64,000 bases of DNA from Sternotherus odoratus (taxonomy: Eukaryota; Chordata; Testudines; Kinosternidae), in NCBI GenBank assembly GCA_032164245.1, contig JAVMKO010000002.1, positions 91,277,340 to 91,341,339 of the forward strand, written 5' to 3'. Positions 1 to 12,740 of the stretch are shown in pieces (the first letter of the stretch is position 1; each line of letters starts with the position of its first letter). The position numbers and the translations under genes are program-made. Below the pieces are notes generated by a model that did no database searches, was not told the origin of the DNA, and was given only the letters and a program-made list of their open reading frames with translations.

Positions 1-1340
1 CAAATATCCTTGTAATATCCAACCAAGCCTTCCCTGGTTGTGTTTAGGCCAGTGTTGCTCACTAAAGTCCTAGAGATTCTGGAGATACCTCATGACGCAA
101 CCTGTGCTACTCACTGTACTTCTGAAAGCCAAATGGAAGAACTGGGTCCACAGCTGTTGGGAACTGTCAGTGCCTCCCTTGGGGAGATAAATATCCCCAG
201 CTCCTATAAAGGAAACTGTGGTAGGCCCAAAGAGCCACAGTAATACATCAGCAGCCCCCCGACCCACTGGCAGCCCCGCCAATCAGCCCTCCCTCTCCAA
301 TCAGTTGTTTTGTGGCATGCAGGAGTCTGGGGGTAGGGGGAGAAGCAAGGACATGGCAGGCTGAGGGAGGGAGTGGGAAGGGTTTGGAGTGTGGGCAGTC
401 CCTGTGGCAGAGTCAGGGTTGAGCAGTGAGCACCCCCCGGCACATTGGAAAGTTGGCGCCTGTAGCTCCAGCCCCAGAGTTGGTTCCCATACAAATGTTA
501 CTCTTCTGCCCATCAGAGTTGGCAGCAACAAGGGCCGGGTTCAGTATCTAGGGTTTCCATTCCAATAACACAATGCAAAACCAGCTCAAGCCCCCACCCA
601 GTGACCTGGGATAACCACATACCACCCCTGTGGGCGCTTCTAAGAAGCAATACTTCCCCTCTCGCAAGCACGGAGTCTGAGTGTACCAAAAGCCTTTTAA
701 TAACACATATAAACAATGCGGCATTATATTGGGAAAACCACCAGAAACTGGATTCATAAAACAAACCATGAACCAGAAGGCCCACCCACACAAGCAAACT
801 CTTTGGTTCTTGAGAGCTGCAACCCCAAAAGTCACCCCAAGTCCCAAAAGTCTCTGGTCAGTGGAGCCCCAGAGTTCAAAAGTTCATCTGCTGAGTTTTG
901 CCTCCCGCCACCAGCCTGAGTGGAAAGGGGGGGGGGGAGTTAAAGGGCAACCTACGTGGTCCAAGACTGACTGCCCCGCCTCTCCCTGTGATTCTGTTGC
1001 AGACTTCACCTCCAGCTGCTCCGCTCTGCTCTGCCAGCCGCCCCACTCCGCCAGCTGCTTTGCTCCACTTGCCATCCCACAAACTGCTCCACTCCACCAG
1101 CCACTCAGCCATATAGCTTCAGGTCCCCACTACATAACACAGTGCTCAGTGATTTCAGCTCTTTAGTGGGGGAACCTCAGCACTGGTGCACCATTAGCCC
1201 AAAGTGAACTCAGCTCAGTAGCCTGTAACCAGACTCCTAATAGAATCAAAATCAGCTCTGATAGTCCACACTGGAGAAAGGAATAGGAGGTGAATTAGCA
1301 TTTAGGGCCCTCAAAGGCGGCCCATACCACAAAATACAAA
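1..1340. other. GC-rich, probably repeat-derived block, unclassified
   Basis: This stretch is clearly richer in C and G than the DNA after it. It holds a G homopolymer near 927-938 and a CCAGCTGCTC-like pyrimidine-rich section around 1000-1110. Open frames occur on both strands (for example 681-1166 plus) but none has a recognisable domain. The texture resembles part of an LTR element or composite transposon, but I could not find paired ends, so no class is assigned. Confidence 0.3.
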
Positions 1341-1730
1341 TACCTGTCCCCAACCTCTCTCAATTCACTGAGTTTTGGAACCCATGCCCCTTGCCTAGCA
1401 AGTGCTATGTAGTTGAGGGTAAAAGTCATAGCATGCTAGGTACTGTTCTACTATCCTTGATTCATATAACCAGGATAACAACACTTTTATTCATCCCACC
1501 TCAATAACAAAGAGACTGGGGATCCCACAGCAGCCAAAGCTGCCATTTGGGCAAATAGTCTCATCATGCTAGGCGGGGTGGGTGAGCCCATGCAAATGAG
1601 ATTAGCCCCAAAGTCCTTTTCCACCACTAACCACCAGATGTCAGGGCAGAGCCCGTTCTGACTCTGCTTACACAAAAAGCCACACATTAACTTCTGAAGA
1701 GCCATGTGTGGCTCCAGAGCTACAGGTGCT
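1341..1730. other. Unique sequence with an octamer site
   Basis: No gene or repeat is recognised here. A perfect octamer ATGCAAAT lies at 1590-1597, the consensus site of POU-domain factors. One such match is expected by chance at this scale, so it is only a pointer. Confidence 0.3.
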
Positions 1731-1892
1731 CACTGTTCCCTCTAAGCTGTGCATGTGTGTGCACGCACACAGATCCTAAACCCCGCACGCACGGCAAAAC
1801 AGCACGTGCACAAAGATTTGCACAGAAGCACAAAAATTTGCACAGAATAATTTTTTTGCACACACGCCTGTCAAAAATTAGAGGGAACATTG
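1731..1892. mobile_element. Short TIR element (MITE), TGTTCCCTCTAA ends
   Basis: The left end CACTGTTCCCTCTAA and the right end TTAGAGGGAACATTG are inverted copies of each other, enclosing about 160 bp of CA-rich sequence. The size and terminal inverted repeats fit a non-autonomous DNA transposon. I recognise the ends as a dispersed reptile repeat. No clean target duplication is visible, so the superfamily is open; hAT is possible from the CA start. Confidence 0.6.
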
Positions 1893-2465
1893 ACCTTCAT
1901 CTAATCTTTCATTCCTGATCAATTATTGACAAGTTCATGGCCAACTCTCAGAGCACTTAAATGCCTCAGTTATTCTTATTTCTTGTTAGTCTGAGTACAG
2001 CCCAGAAAATGCATTAGTTGCTCTGGTGGTCAGTCTCTCCCTAGCGATGGATGGCCATGCCAATATATTATATCTGTCCACACCTTGTACAAAGTGGTTC
2101 ATGTGGTGACGTGGAGCCAGGAGCCAACAAGAAGCCAGGGGAAGGTAAGACATTAAAAAGAACATTTTTCTTTTATTTTCTCCTCATTCATTGCACAGGT
2201 GGACAGTGCCCAAAGAATAAATCAGAAACGTGTGGTGAATAAGGCAGTTATCCGGAGGAGCCCTACCTCATTTGTTGCAAAGTCTGAAGGTGTGTACTGA
2301 ATGGCGCAAGATACTGCAGGAAGAGGAAGGGTGGTTTCATGGTCAACTGAAGTTAATGGGAGGTCTGCTCTGAATATATAAAGTGCTATACTTTACAAAG
2401 TACTCATAATAATAAAAAAAAATCATACCCAAAGCATCTCAGTTCGGGCACCAAGATCAGCAGAT
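1893..2465. other. AT-rich unique sequence
   Basis: No gene is supported. A short A-run lies near 2410-2422. The 63-codon frame at 2051-2242 has no recognisable domain. Confidence 0.3.
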
Positions 2466-2600
2466 GCATTTGACCTTACTCTCTCTGTGCCTCAGATCCC
2501 ATCTATAAAAGTGGGATAACAACCTTAACTCATCAGGGTGAAGGGGGGCAGGGACTGTAAAGATAAATCCATTCCTATCTGTGAAGCACACACATACTAC
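2466..2600 (+). mobile_element. MIR-like SINE relic
   Basis: The order of blocks, CTCTCTGTGCCTCAG then CCCATCTATAAAAGTGGGAT then a CTCATCAGGGT-like block, follows the central core of MIR (tRNA-derived CORE-SINE) in the sense direction. The polymerase III promoter head is not recognisable, so this is a diverged 5'-truncated relic. Confidence 0.6.
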
Positions 2601-5600
2601 AGTGATCAGTGCCATAAAACTCCATGAGGAAATTAATAATTCTGCATTCAGTGCAGGGTCTGAAGGGTGTGCAGCAAATAAGGCACAGGGACACACACTG
2701 AATGATAAAACAAAATATCAAGCAGCTACCCATTCAATAAGCTCTATCCATGCTGTGCACTGAATGAAATAGGCGCTTGTGATCATGTGATTAAAAGACT
2801 ATCATAATATATACCCACAAGGGGCTGAATTAAGTTTGCTTAGGCAATTTCAGTTCTGGCACTATGGAGTGCTTGACTTTGCAATATTAAAGTTCCTTTC
2901 ATGTAATTTTCTTATCTATAATTTAGGCATTATATAATATAGATTATATACATTATATAGATAAAACCTAGACATGTATGTGTGTATACAATTAATGCAG
3001 TAGTACATACTATACGCGTACATGTGTACACTCGTGCACATGCAAAAATATTAATTAGAGTAGTAACAAGGATCAAGACCCTGAGACTAATAAAAAGTTT
3101 AAAGAAAAGACTTTGTCCCCAATGCTCTACGCACACAGCTTCAGTAAAACCTCTCAAGGTGACTTTCTTTAGTTCCCCTAAGTTTTAAAATAATTTCCAA
3201 ACCTTCTGTCACCAGAGTAGATGTAAATTAAACATACTAATTGGAAACAGAAATACACACACTTCACACATACTAAAGAAACTCTACACTTTTAAATTAT
3301 GGGGTCAATGTACAGCAGTTGACCAGCAAGCCAGTATTTTACCCACAGTCCTGAAAAATAGCTGAGAGAGGCTAATATAGTAACATGTTTTTGTTTTCAT
3401 TTCAAGCTCTGGTACCAGTTCAGCTAATATCACATTGTATGATCTCATGCTGCTATAAGAGCCAAAAGTTTCACTTAAATCTTTTCAATTATCAGATCTG
3501 GAAAGCTTTGCAATAACTTTAGTTTGAGAAGGATTTAAAAAACAAAAACAAAAAAAAACCAAGAGCAGAGGTAAGAGGCCAGGGGCTTGAAACATTTATC
3601 ACTCATCATACTCTTCCATCTGATGATAAGTTAGCATCTTTACAGATTCAATAGAATTACCCACCTACCTTTTTCATGAAGATCTTAAGCCCCAGAAAAT
3701 TAAAAATGGAATCTGTGGGGTTAGCAATTAAAACCCAACAAAAGGGCATCCAATACTTATGGAGTAGACGGGCTAAAAATGGAAACATCCAGAGTAGAAG
3801 GGAGGTTCCCAGAGGCAAGGGATATTTGCCTCTAGCTCTGGAAGACTCCAAAATATTGACTTTAATGACATTTTTGTGGATGAAAAATTTTAGGTAGTTG
3901 TTATTTAAAAAATAGCAAAAAAATGTCTGTGTTTTTTTCTCCTCTAAGCCTTGCATAGTTGCATTCATACCACCTAAAGAACCTGCCTTTACAGCTGGAG
4001 GGTCACTAGTAGCAGTTCCACTGAAAAATTTCAAGCACTTGCTAAAATATTCCCACACTAATGAAACGTGTGGCACATGATAGTATGGTGTAATGTAAAG
4101 ATTTTACTGGCATTCATTATGAATGACCCACCATGGCTTCCCCAATCTCATGATGATGATACCCTTAAACCATCTCTCATCAATAGATACTTTGCCTATA
4201 CAGTACGCCCACAAAGTGGACATTGTTAAATGAGCATTGGACCAGAAATCTCCAAATATGAGCGTATCTGAAATAATTGCATAAGTCAGGTCTCATTAAC
4301 CAGTTGTTATAAAAATGTAACAAAAAATCCTTTAATAAATCAATGGGTCTTGGTCCCATTTAATTCAATGGAAGTTTCTCTATTGACTACAACAGGAGAA
4401 AGAGTTAATACAATAACTTAACTTAAAAATACCAAATTGAAGTATGTATCCCGTAAAACTAAATTTAAGTCATCTAATTTTTCCCCTCCCCTCAAAAAAA
4501 CCAACAAAAAAATGAACAAGCAGAACAGTAAAGAAATGTATTGTATGTTAGTAATTTTTTATGAGTATTCTTGTAAACGCTTTTGAAAGTCACCAAATGT
4601 ACAAAATGTTAAACAAAGCTCCACACTAATCTCAATTTTCAAATAATATCTCAAATCACCAAAACGCTTGGCGATGTAGTTTCATAGGTCGTGATTGGTT
4701 ACCTGGGTGCTATTATATGGTGTCCCTCTTGAAAATATACACAAAATATAGAAAATACTATAGTTTCCTTGCCTTAACCACACCTAAATTAAGATATATT
4801 CTGTATATGTGGGTACAATAGAAAAAAATCATTTACTCACTGTCTAGTTGGGGGAAAGCATTTAAATGCACATGTGGAAAACTATATTAATTAAATTGTC
4901 TTAATTTGATCCACCATCCAATGGTTTCTCCATCCACAATATAGTGGTGGACAGAAATCAGACACTGAATCCTATCTCTTCACATCTTCTTTGGTACAGA
5001 TCCCTTCTTTCCTGTTTCCTAACATGCTTCCCTAGTGCAAAAGCTTCTCTCCCCTACACCCTAAGCACTTCTATCCTTTTGTTCGCACCTCTCTGTGCAG
5101 AAACCTTTATCTCTGGATCTTCTCCTCTACCTCATATTCTCCTACATTCCGTCCACCACCAGCTCTAGAAGCACCTTCATTGCATCCTACTCTCAGTTAC
5201 AGCCCATCAGAAAACATATTTTACAAAAATGGTTGTCACTTATTGTCAAAACACAGTTCAATAGAAATTTCCCCCACCCACTCCATTCTCTACTACTGCA
5301 TCCTTCCATCTCTCACTTGCTTCTAAAGAACCTATATATGTTGGTCACCCACTCCCATTGCCTCTTTCTTGCACACACCCAACTCTAGAGGCACAAACAC
5401 AACATAGCCATCCATTTCCTTCTGTCGCCCCATCCTCACCCCTCCAAAGCTACTCCATTCCCCCACTGTAACCTGCTCCTTCTCAGAGCTTGCTTCAGTA
5501 ACACACCATTAGCTGCTCCCTCACTCAGCTTCCTTCCCTCACTTGGTTCTAGAGACCTCCTCATGGAATTCCTCTAAAACACCACTCCACAACCATCTCT

Positions 5601-8450
5601 TGCCCCGTCTATACCACCACTGCCACCTGTTTTACTTTCTTATGTACTTTCCAATGGGTCAGTTCCCTTCTGCCAACACTAAACAAACAGCAGCATATCA
5701 CTCTGCCTATGTGGAAAGGGAAACTGACCATCAATGGCTGAAAAGGCCTTATCTGAACCTAAGCTGATCTGGTGATGGTGGCACTAATGCGTGCATGGGA
5801 AAGATTTGTCCAAAGAGCTAAAGAAATATGAAAGCTGTGCTGATTGGTTAACAGCACTGGAGAGGAACCCGGAAAGACAAAATAAATATAAGCGTTAAAA
5901 ATGTTTAAGTTCCTATACAAATACTGCCAGCGGGTTGCTGGGCCTTAATTTTACTAATCCCTAATTATCAGCTGTCCTGCCACCATCCACCATCCTTTCC
6001 TAACCAATCATAACCCCACAGTATTCAGAGTGTAGCTCCAAACCAAAATGACCCAAACCAAACATATCTGAATTTGGGAAGTTTGGGTCCAAAACTTGAG
6101 CATAAGCCCATCTCTACTCTTCTTTGAACAGTTTTGTTTAATTTTTAATGACATATTTAACTAAAGTGCATGCCTGAGGTGAGACTAATCAATGTTAAAT
6201 TTAAACCAGTGCAGCTGATATGGCTGTTGGAAAAGTACCCACAACCTTATCTATGAGGAAGGTGGGGAGAAGAGAGACCAAAACAGCTTAAGAAGATCGT
6301 TTTTAGAAATATCACCAGGGACTAGTTGAAAACACACACATGTAGCCCAGCTGCAATACAGATTGCTCCCTGACCAATGTTAGCCTTTCTGATACACCCA
6401 TAAGCATCTGCAAAAGTCGGATTGAACTCTACCTCCCAGCCTTCACCCTGAGCGCTACTATGATTTTTTTTCTTAGGACTGATCCAAGAAAAAATGTTAA
6501 TTGTCAGTTCAACGTCTTTGATTGCTTAGCAAATAAAAGCTACCCAAATTACAGAGTGCTATACTGAAGGGTGTTGGAAAGCTGAAGTGCATGGGACTTA
6601 TCAAAACCTCATGCCACTCTTTATAGAAACTCTCTTGTTACTAAAGAGGAAAAGTAAACTTTGAAGGTTGGTGCTTATAATTAAAGGGTGTGCCTGCAAT
6701 ATCTGAAGTTTCTTCTATTCCCATTTGAAACCATGAGAGTTATATCTTCCTGTTTTGACGACAGACCTCCAGAAGAAAGGTTTGAGTTAATTATAAATTA
6801 TCCCATTACTCACCCCAGGTGTCCCTCCTGGAGCAGGAAGGAACTACAGCTGCATGTTAAATCCTTTGATCACATACACAATCCCACTTCAGAAACATAA
6901 ATCCTCCTCTTTCACTGTACTGACATGGCTCGTACCTGAAATGAAGAGAGAACAGGACACAAGCTCTCAGTAACCTTATGTCAATGGAAAAGTTAAAAAA
7001 TAAAACATTTGTCAGTAATTAGCCAAGTCCCCAGTATTTTTTCAAGTAGACACTGAAATCAAATGCATTGCTGTAATTAAATTTCAACTGCCCTTGATAA
7101 ACACACATTTATAGAAAAAAACCTACATATTTCAAGCTAAGTTCAGCTAAAATAGAATGTCCTGTTACATACTGGTGTCTGGATATTGCTTTAATTAATA
7201 GAACTAGTGCAAAGTCTTTGTTAGGATCAATTTCTCAGAGATACATTCAAGAGCAGAAACACGATCAAGACTGTGCTCTTAAGACAGGGCCTTAAAAATA
7301 AAACATATGTCCTATTTCCACACTGCAGCAGGAAGCCAAAATATGTCTATGCAACACAAATACACCCTTACAATCTTCTGGATTTCTGCACCCTTTTATA
7401 GTCTGTTTATAATTATTTTTATTTATTTATTTTACTGCATAAAAATGAGACCAATGTGCTGTAGAGAGACAGAAGTGGCCATCCTTTAATGATGTTAATG
7501 TGCCGAAAGACAGATAGAATAACATGTCTCATAACGTTAGCCAGTTTCCATGTACTTCTTCCACAAGAGAAGGCACACTTCCACTATTTGTGAAGGGGAG
7601 AAAGACTTGCAAGCCAAATTGTGTCAACAACAGCAGAATTAACAGAGTCTGGAGTCTGCAGCAAGACTTAACCCTAAGTAAACACTAATAAAAATAAAAT
7701 AAAATAAATGCAGAACACACTAGCATAACAGAGAACTGACCCACGAAGCACCCTGGCCTATCTGGTAAGTAGCTTACGTATAGCTTCCTGTGCTGAAACC
7801 GGATCGGTGATTGTTTTAAGTTCTCTGGCTTTTTTTTTTTTTTTTTTTTAATATGCGTTGTTGGAAACCTGGGAACTCCAACTTCCCCACGATATATAAC
7901 AATATTTTCCAGCCCAACCAGTTCAGGCAGTATTAGACTTGAAAAAAAATCTCATAATTTTGAATACCATCTTGCTTTCCCTACCTGTAATTCCAACCAC
8001 ATTTTAGTGACTATTAGCTTGAAAACCTGGCAGCAAAACCAACATTGTGTACTTACAGGGCAATTTCCTGAACATTTTTGTAGTTGTTGAGTTTGCACCA
8101 TTACCAAGTACTACCATCTCCACTGCCTGACAATAAAATTTGGTAACAAATCAACAACAGAACAAAAACTATGCCATGTTTCCCCAGCAGAATTAATTTT
8201 TACATACATTAATGTGTATCCATATTTCCTGAACTGTGCTGGCTGGTTCCTTTTTACATTTTTTTTTTAAACATTAAGTTTCTCATTCTTAAAGTGAGAT
8301 TCTGCTTGGAGATACACACACACGCACAACTCTTATGGATGCCAACAGGAATTACAAATGTATACGTTTGAGGACAGAATTTGACCCAGACTATTTAAAT
8401 AAAACAGTACATTTATAAAAATGAATGTAGCTACGGTGCAAGTAAAATTA
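2601..8450. other. Long unique AT-rich stretch, no gene seen
   Basis: There is no supported gene or complete repeat. Local features are TA-rich low complexity at about 2928-2962, a pyrimidine-rich block at about 4960-5640 that gives spurious short frames, a block around 4330-4400 with CAATGGAAG-type phrases reminiscent of an ancient amniote repeat, and a T homopolymer at 7830-7849. The minus-strand frame 3657-4076 (139 codons) is open but has no domain I can defend. Confidence 0.3.
7830..7849. repeat. T homopolymer
   Basis: An uninterrupted run of about 20 T. It could be the tail of a minus-strand retroposed sequence, but no body is recognisable next to it. Confidence 0.85.
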
Positions 8451-8454
8451 ATAA

Positions 8455-8600
8455 GTTAGGACCAGATGGGGCCACCAGATTATCTAGTCTGACTTGTATA
8501 CATAGGCCACCAACACCATTCAGCTACTCACACACTAACCCAACCAGTGAAATTAGACTAAAGTACTTCAGTCCAAGCGACTAAATCACTGAGTGTTACA
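8455..8600 (-). mobile_element. CR1-like LINE fragment
   Basis: Phrases such as CCAGATTATCTAGTCTGAC followed by TAGGCCACCAACACCATTCA correspond, reverse-complemented, to a tail segment of CR1-type elements frequent in reptile genomes. This is a short diverged fragment with no coding potential. Subfamily and exact ends are not determinable by eye. Confidence 0.45.
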
Positions 8601-9242
8601 GGTGAGAGGGCTGGAGGGAGGGGGAGTGAGGGTACACCAAAACGTGATGTGACAGATATTATTGACAGATGTTATTTTTCTTTACACATATACACACACA
8701 ATTTCACCTGAAAGAACACATGCAGGAAGAAGTGGAAGAAAATAAACTTAAGTAAACATTCTTCTCAGAGATCACCAGAGTGTTAAGCACATTTCTTGTA
8801 GCTCTTTGAACAATACAGTCTAAACCGCAGACGCTGAAGCCTGTCAGATATGAAGTGTCCAAAGATTACACCTCAGCAACATACCCTTGAATCACATTCC
8901 AGTCCCACTTAATGATAGTAAAATCAAAGAGAAGGTACTTTTGCTGAAAACACTGATGCCAAAAATACCCGGGGGAAAATATTTTCTACTGTGAGAAATC
9001 TTTCATTAGTCCTGTCTAAGGACAAGAAACCAATATTTTTATATACGTTGATTAAAATGTCACAATTAAGAGGTCTATTTAGCCTACCATATAGCATTGT
9101 CGTGGTCTCTGCCCCAAATTAAAAAGCTGGGAGTTAAAAAGAAACTGGTGAATTATAAGCTTTCATATAAAAACCCCCCTCAAAAACGTGAACTAAGCAA
9201 ATAAGAGGGCCCGCATGAAAACAGACTGTAATATACCATAGG
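8601..9242. other. AT-rich unique sequence
   Basis: No gene or repeat is recognised. Confidence 0.3.
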
Positions 9243-9451
9243 GCCAGAACACCAGGGCAGGCCAGCAGCTCTCACAGCCACGCTGCCCAGAAGGATCTCG
9301 CAGCCCTACCGTCCTGCATACTGGCAGCACAGAGAGCTGAGGTTGTGGGGGAGAGAGGACAGCAGGGGAGGGGCCGGGGGCTAGCCTCCCGGCTCGGAGC
9401 TCAAGGACCGGCCAGGACGATTCCCCCAGGCCTTAGTTTGCCCACCTCTGA
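9243..9451 (+). mobile_element. Truncated hAT-like element, right half
   Basis: It ends with TAGTTTGCCCACCTCTG, the right terminus also seen in the complete elements at 46937-47618 and 61494-62131, and shares their internal GGGGCTAGCCTCCC-like block. The left terminus is missing, so this is a truncated third copy of that family. The short frame 9345-9548 is a by-product of this GC-rich sequence. Confidence 0.55.
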
Positions 9452-11348
9452 TCTAGATACTAACGCTTGCAGGAAAACACTAAAGGTCACCAAATTATAC
9501 AAAGTGGATCTGACTCAACAAACTAAGCAACACCATCAAAAAGTATAGCCATAACATTTTTACCACTGTGGTGTATGAGAAAGATCCCACTGGTGTAAGG
9601 GTTACATAGGAGGTCACTGTCATGACAGTCTGGCAGCTTGAGGTTTATGTAAATGAAGTGGTTTGGTAACTTGCTGTGAGTTTTTATATAATGATGCATA
9701 CAGTGTAATGTTCTCCCGATATACTGAAATCATGATCATAATAATTGTAGGAGTCTGTATGCTTTGCCGTTGTATACTTTTTAATGCAGTTTGCACCTGA
9801 AGCGGTTAGAGCACTTAACAGATAAAGATTTCCTCCTACTATAAACTTATCTGATTTTATGTGACTGAACGTAAAATGCTGTGCTTAATGATCTTGCTAA
9901 GGAATGCACTGCACATTAAATCAGCAGTGGATAAATAAAAGATTGTTAAAGTTCCAGTCAGAATGCCCTGTCTTCAAATGCAAAACACCACATTTCTATT
10001 TGTAACAACTAAACCTGCAAGAAGAAAAAAGCACACACAGATGTTTATGAAAGAGTCATAAGGGATTGGACTTCTTTGGCAGTCACAACAAAGATTGCAG
10101 CTACCTAATACGTAGAAGCAATCAACACTAATCTTATTAATCATAAAAGTATTCCTTGGATCCTTGAATTTAATTATCGGCGCTCTGCTGGTGGACCAAG
10201 GCCGCATTCTGTAGTTCTGTGAGCCTCAGATGGAAGGGATCACTATTAGAAGATTTTCCCACTTGAAGAGAGTTTGCTCTGAAAATTATCATAAAGGCCC
10301 ACTCCCCATACACTTTGAGCTGACTGCCAAGAAAATTTCAAAGCCCAGCTGCCACCTGTATCGGAGATAGATTCTTCAAATACTGTATGGAGAGAAGCAC
10401 ACCTTAAAATGTGTCAATGCCTGATGGTAACAAAAATAAGCCAGGAGTCTCTCCGCTAGTGCTGGAAGAATCACTTGGGACATATTCTTCATCTGCCATG
10501 CTGAGCAGAGTTAAAAATAAAAATCAAGAGGGGCACCAGAATTGTGACTGGGCTAATCTTGAGGTTCTTGTGCATGCTCAGATCCAACCGAAATAAACAG
10601 AAATTTAGACCTTAGGATTTGTCTATAAAAATTCTAAGCGCACCGTTTGCTAAAGGGCATTGGCCTGGCCTCGATTAATGTGCATGAAAATCTGAACATG
10701 TGAGTCATCTGTGTATGCAGATTTTTTTTTACACTCTTTCATTTGTGGACTCAAATTTTAAGATTCATCCAGGTAAATTCCACAATTTAAGTGGAATATA
10801 CTGCATAATTAGAGGCCATGATTTGAAAAGCTGGCCCTGAAAGTTTTCCTGGTCTTGAGAGGTCTAATTTCAGCTAGCCTTTGGGCAAAGCAGACTAGCT
10901 GGCATTAAGATTTAAGATCGTCATTGAGAAAGAGAAAAGTAAATTTCATTATTTACAAGGTCTCTGTCGAACGTATTCATAGCACGGACATCTTTATGCA
11001 AGATCCAAGACAGTGACAATGTAAAAAAGGTGAGAGAGATGTAAACTTCTGTTCGCTGCACTTTTTACCTCGCCAACGTGCCCAAGTTTCTTGTGGCAGC
11101 TGCTTAACAGAATAATAAAGTCAAGGGATACTCTTGACTTGAAAGGTGAATTTCCTTCTCTGCACAAGCTTTACCATCTAGTAGGCCACAACCACTCAAC
11201 AGCCTTTAATACATTATTTAAAACAACGCAGACAGAAAAAGAATCACAAGGAAACAAGTCAGCCAGGCCCAAGCCTCCTTTTGAAACACTCGATACCGTC
11301 ACCTATATTACACGTGCTTTTTTATCATCAGTATGTACCAAAAGGAGA
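9452..11348. other. Unique sequence, possible conserved non-coding DNA
   Basis: No gene is supported. From about 10610 to 11030 the sequence is complex, free of obvious repeats, balanced in composition and contains several TAAT cores. This look is typical of conserved non-coding elements, but conservation cannot be judged from one sequence. Confidence 0.25.
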
Positions 11349-11350
11349 TA

Positions 11351-11661
11351 CAGTAGACTCTCGATTATCCAGGATGATAGGAAAAAAATTAATTCTGTTT
11401 AATAAAATCCCGGATAATCACCATCCATAGGAAGTATGGGGAGTGGGGGGTTGGTTCACCAGCCACCCTGCGCCGGGAGGAGGGGGTGTTGGTTCACTGG
11501 TTGCCCTGTGCCCTGGTGGGTTTTTTTTTTTGTGTGTGTGTGTGTGCTTGGGGTGACAGCAAAGCCAGAGCCGGCCTTACGAGTTGTGCATATATATTTT
11601 TTGACATCCTGGTTAATCCACATTCTGGTTAATCCAATCCTGGATAATTGAGAGTCTGATG
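11351..11661. mobile_element. Pogo/Tigger-like MITE
   Basis: Terminal inverted repeats of about 25 bp enclose 311 bp: left CAGTAGACTCTCGATTATCC, and right, read on the minus strand, CATCAGACTCTCAATTATCC. It is flanked by TA on both sides (11349-11350 and 11662-11663), the TA duplication expected of Tc1/mariner-pogo elements. The interior has no transposase frame and contains a T-run plus (TG)n tract at about 11521-11547, so this is a non-autonomous copy. Confidence 0.8.
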
Positions 11662-11701
11662 TATAGGAAGAAGTAGCTTGGTTGTTGATCTTAAGACCAC
11701 T

Positions 11702-11725
11702 AAAAAAAAAAAAAAAAAAAAAAAA
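11702..11725. repeat. A homopolymer
   Basis: An uninterrupted run of 24 A, about 40 bp right of the pogo-like MITE. No retroposon body is recognisable upstream. Confidence 0.85.
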
Positions 11726-11845
11726 GCATAGTTGAGTTTCTCATAGCCCAGCCTTCAAATACTGACATGATGGGTGCACTGTTCATACCCCTCTTGTTGG
11801 TTTCGCATCACATGGGCATCGTGACAGACACAGTGTCTCACACTC

Positions 11846-12126
11846 AGGGTATGTCTACACTGGAACTGGAGGTGTAATTTCCAGCTTGGGTAGACATCCA
11901 TCTTAGCTCTCAATCAGCTAGTACCCTAAAAACAGAAATGTAGCCACAGCAGTGTGAGCAGCGGGTCAGCCTACCCTCTTCAAGCACAATCCCATCTGAG
12001 ACCTGAGGTACATACTCAAGGCAGCTCACTTCTGCCACTGTGGTTCCACTGCTATTTTAGCACAGTAGAACTAGTGTGGATACTGAGCTGGGCATTACAC
12101 CTCCAGCTTCAGTGAAGATGTACCCT
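11846..12126. mobile_element. TIR element (MITE), GGGTATGTCTACACT family
   Basis: The left end AGGGTATGTCTACACTGG and the right end, minus strand AGGGTACATCTTCACTG, are inverted copies. The similarity continues inward through GGAGGTGTAAT, giving TIRs of about 33 bp around a 281-bp element. There is no coding capacity. The copy at 28328-28622 looks like the same family. I recall these ends as typical of turtle and crocodilian MITEs; the superfamily is not settled because no clear target duplication is seen. Confidence 0.7.
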
Positions 12127-12614
12127 ATTCTAGCTAGAAAGAAAAAGTTAGGAATCTGGGGATCAAAAACAGGGAGCAAAATAGGAGAAACAACCGGCAG
12201 GATCAATTAATCAGAACTAAGAAGTTAGCAACACAGGACTGGAGATGGGAAGAGGGGGAAGATGGAAACTGGAATGAGGAATAAATAGGAAAGGAAAGAG
12301 AGGAAGGTGAGGAGATAACAGATATAGCTATGGGGAGACCTGGAGGTGAACCAAAGGGACATATCTGGGGGGCATTACGAGAAGGGAAAGTGGCCTGGAA
12401 AAGAGGCTAGCATCTGACAAGGTCAAGCAGTGAAAGAGAACCTTGGTACTAAAACTAAAGAAGGATGAACCTTGCTTTAGAAAATATATTTTATAGACAG
12501 ACACACACACACACATACCAACCATGATGGAGAAAAGAATTATATTGGGATTAAGTCAAAAAAACAAGGAACCCCAGAATAAGGATCTATTCTCAATACT
12601 GTAATAGACTATCA
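12127..12614. other. Purine-rich unique sequence with (AC)n
   Basis: No gene is seen. The plus strand is purine-rich from about 12130 to 12480 and is followed by a short (AC)7 at 12501-12514. Confidence 0.3.
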
Positions 12615-12740
12615 TTATGACTGGTGGAAAATTACTCTCTCTGGCCTTCAGTTTCCTCATCTACAAGATCGGGAATAATAATTTACCAACAGGAACATAA
12701 AGACTTATTAATTAATATGTTTGAAGTTGTTGGAAATCCT
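12615..12740 (+). mobile_element. MIR-like SINE relic
   Basis: The blocks CTCTGGCCTTCAGTTTCCTC, then ATCTACAAGATCGGGAATAA, then a TTGTTGGAAATCCTCA-like tail, follow the MIR core in sense orientation. The 5' tRNA-like head is not recognisable. Confidence 0.65.

Noticed and set aside
681..1166. 161-codon frame in a GC-rich block
   Set aside because: Other frames overlap it on both strands, the peptide is Ser/Pro/Cys-rich low complexity, and the block looks repeat-derived.
1590..1597. Perfect octamer ATGCAAAT as a promoter element
   Set aside because: There is no TATA, initiator or gene beside it, and an 8-mer is expected by chance once or twice in 64 kb on two strands.
3657..4076. 139-codon minus-strand frame containing VWEYF, reminiscent of the start of a BED zinc finger
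   Set aside because: The Cys-x2-Cys and His pairs that define a BED finger do not follow, and no flanking transposon ends were found. A five-residue match is not evidence.
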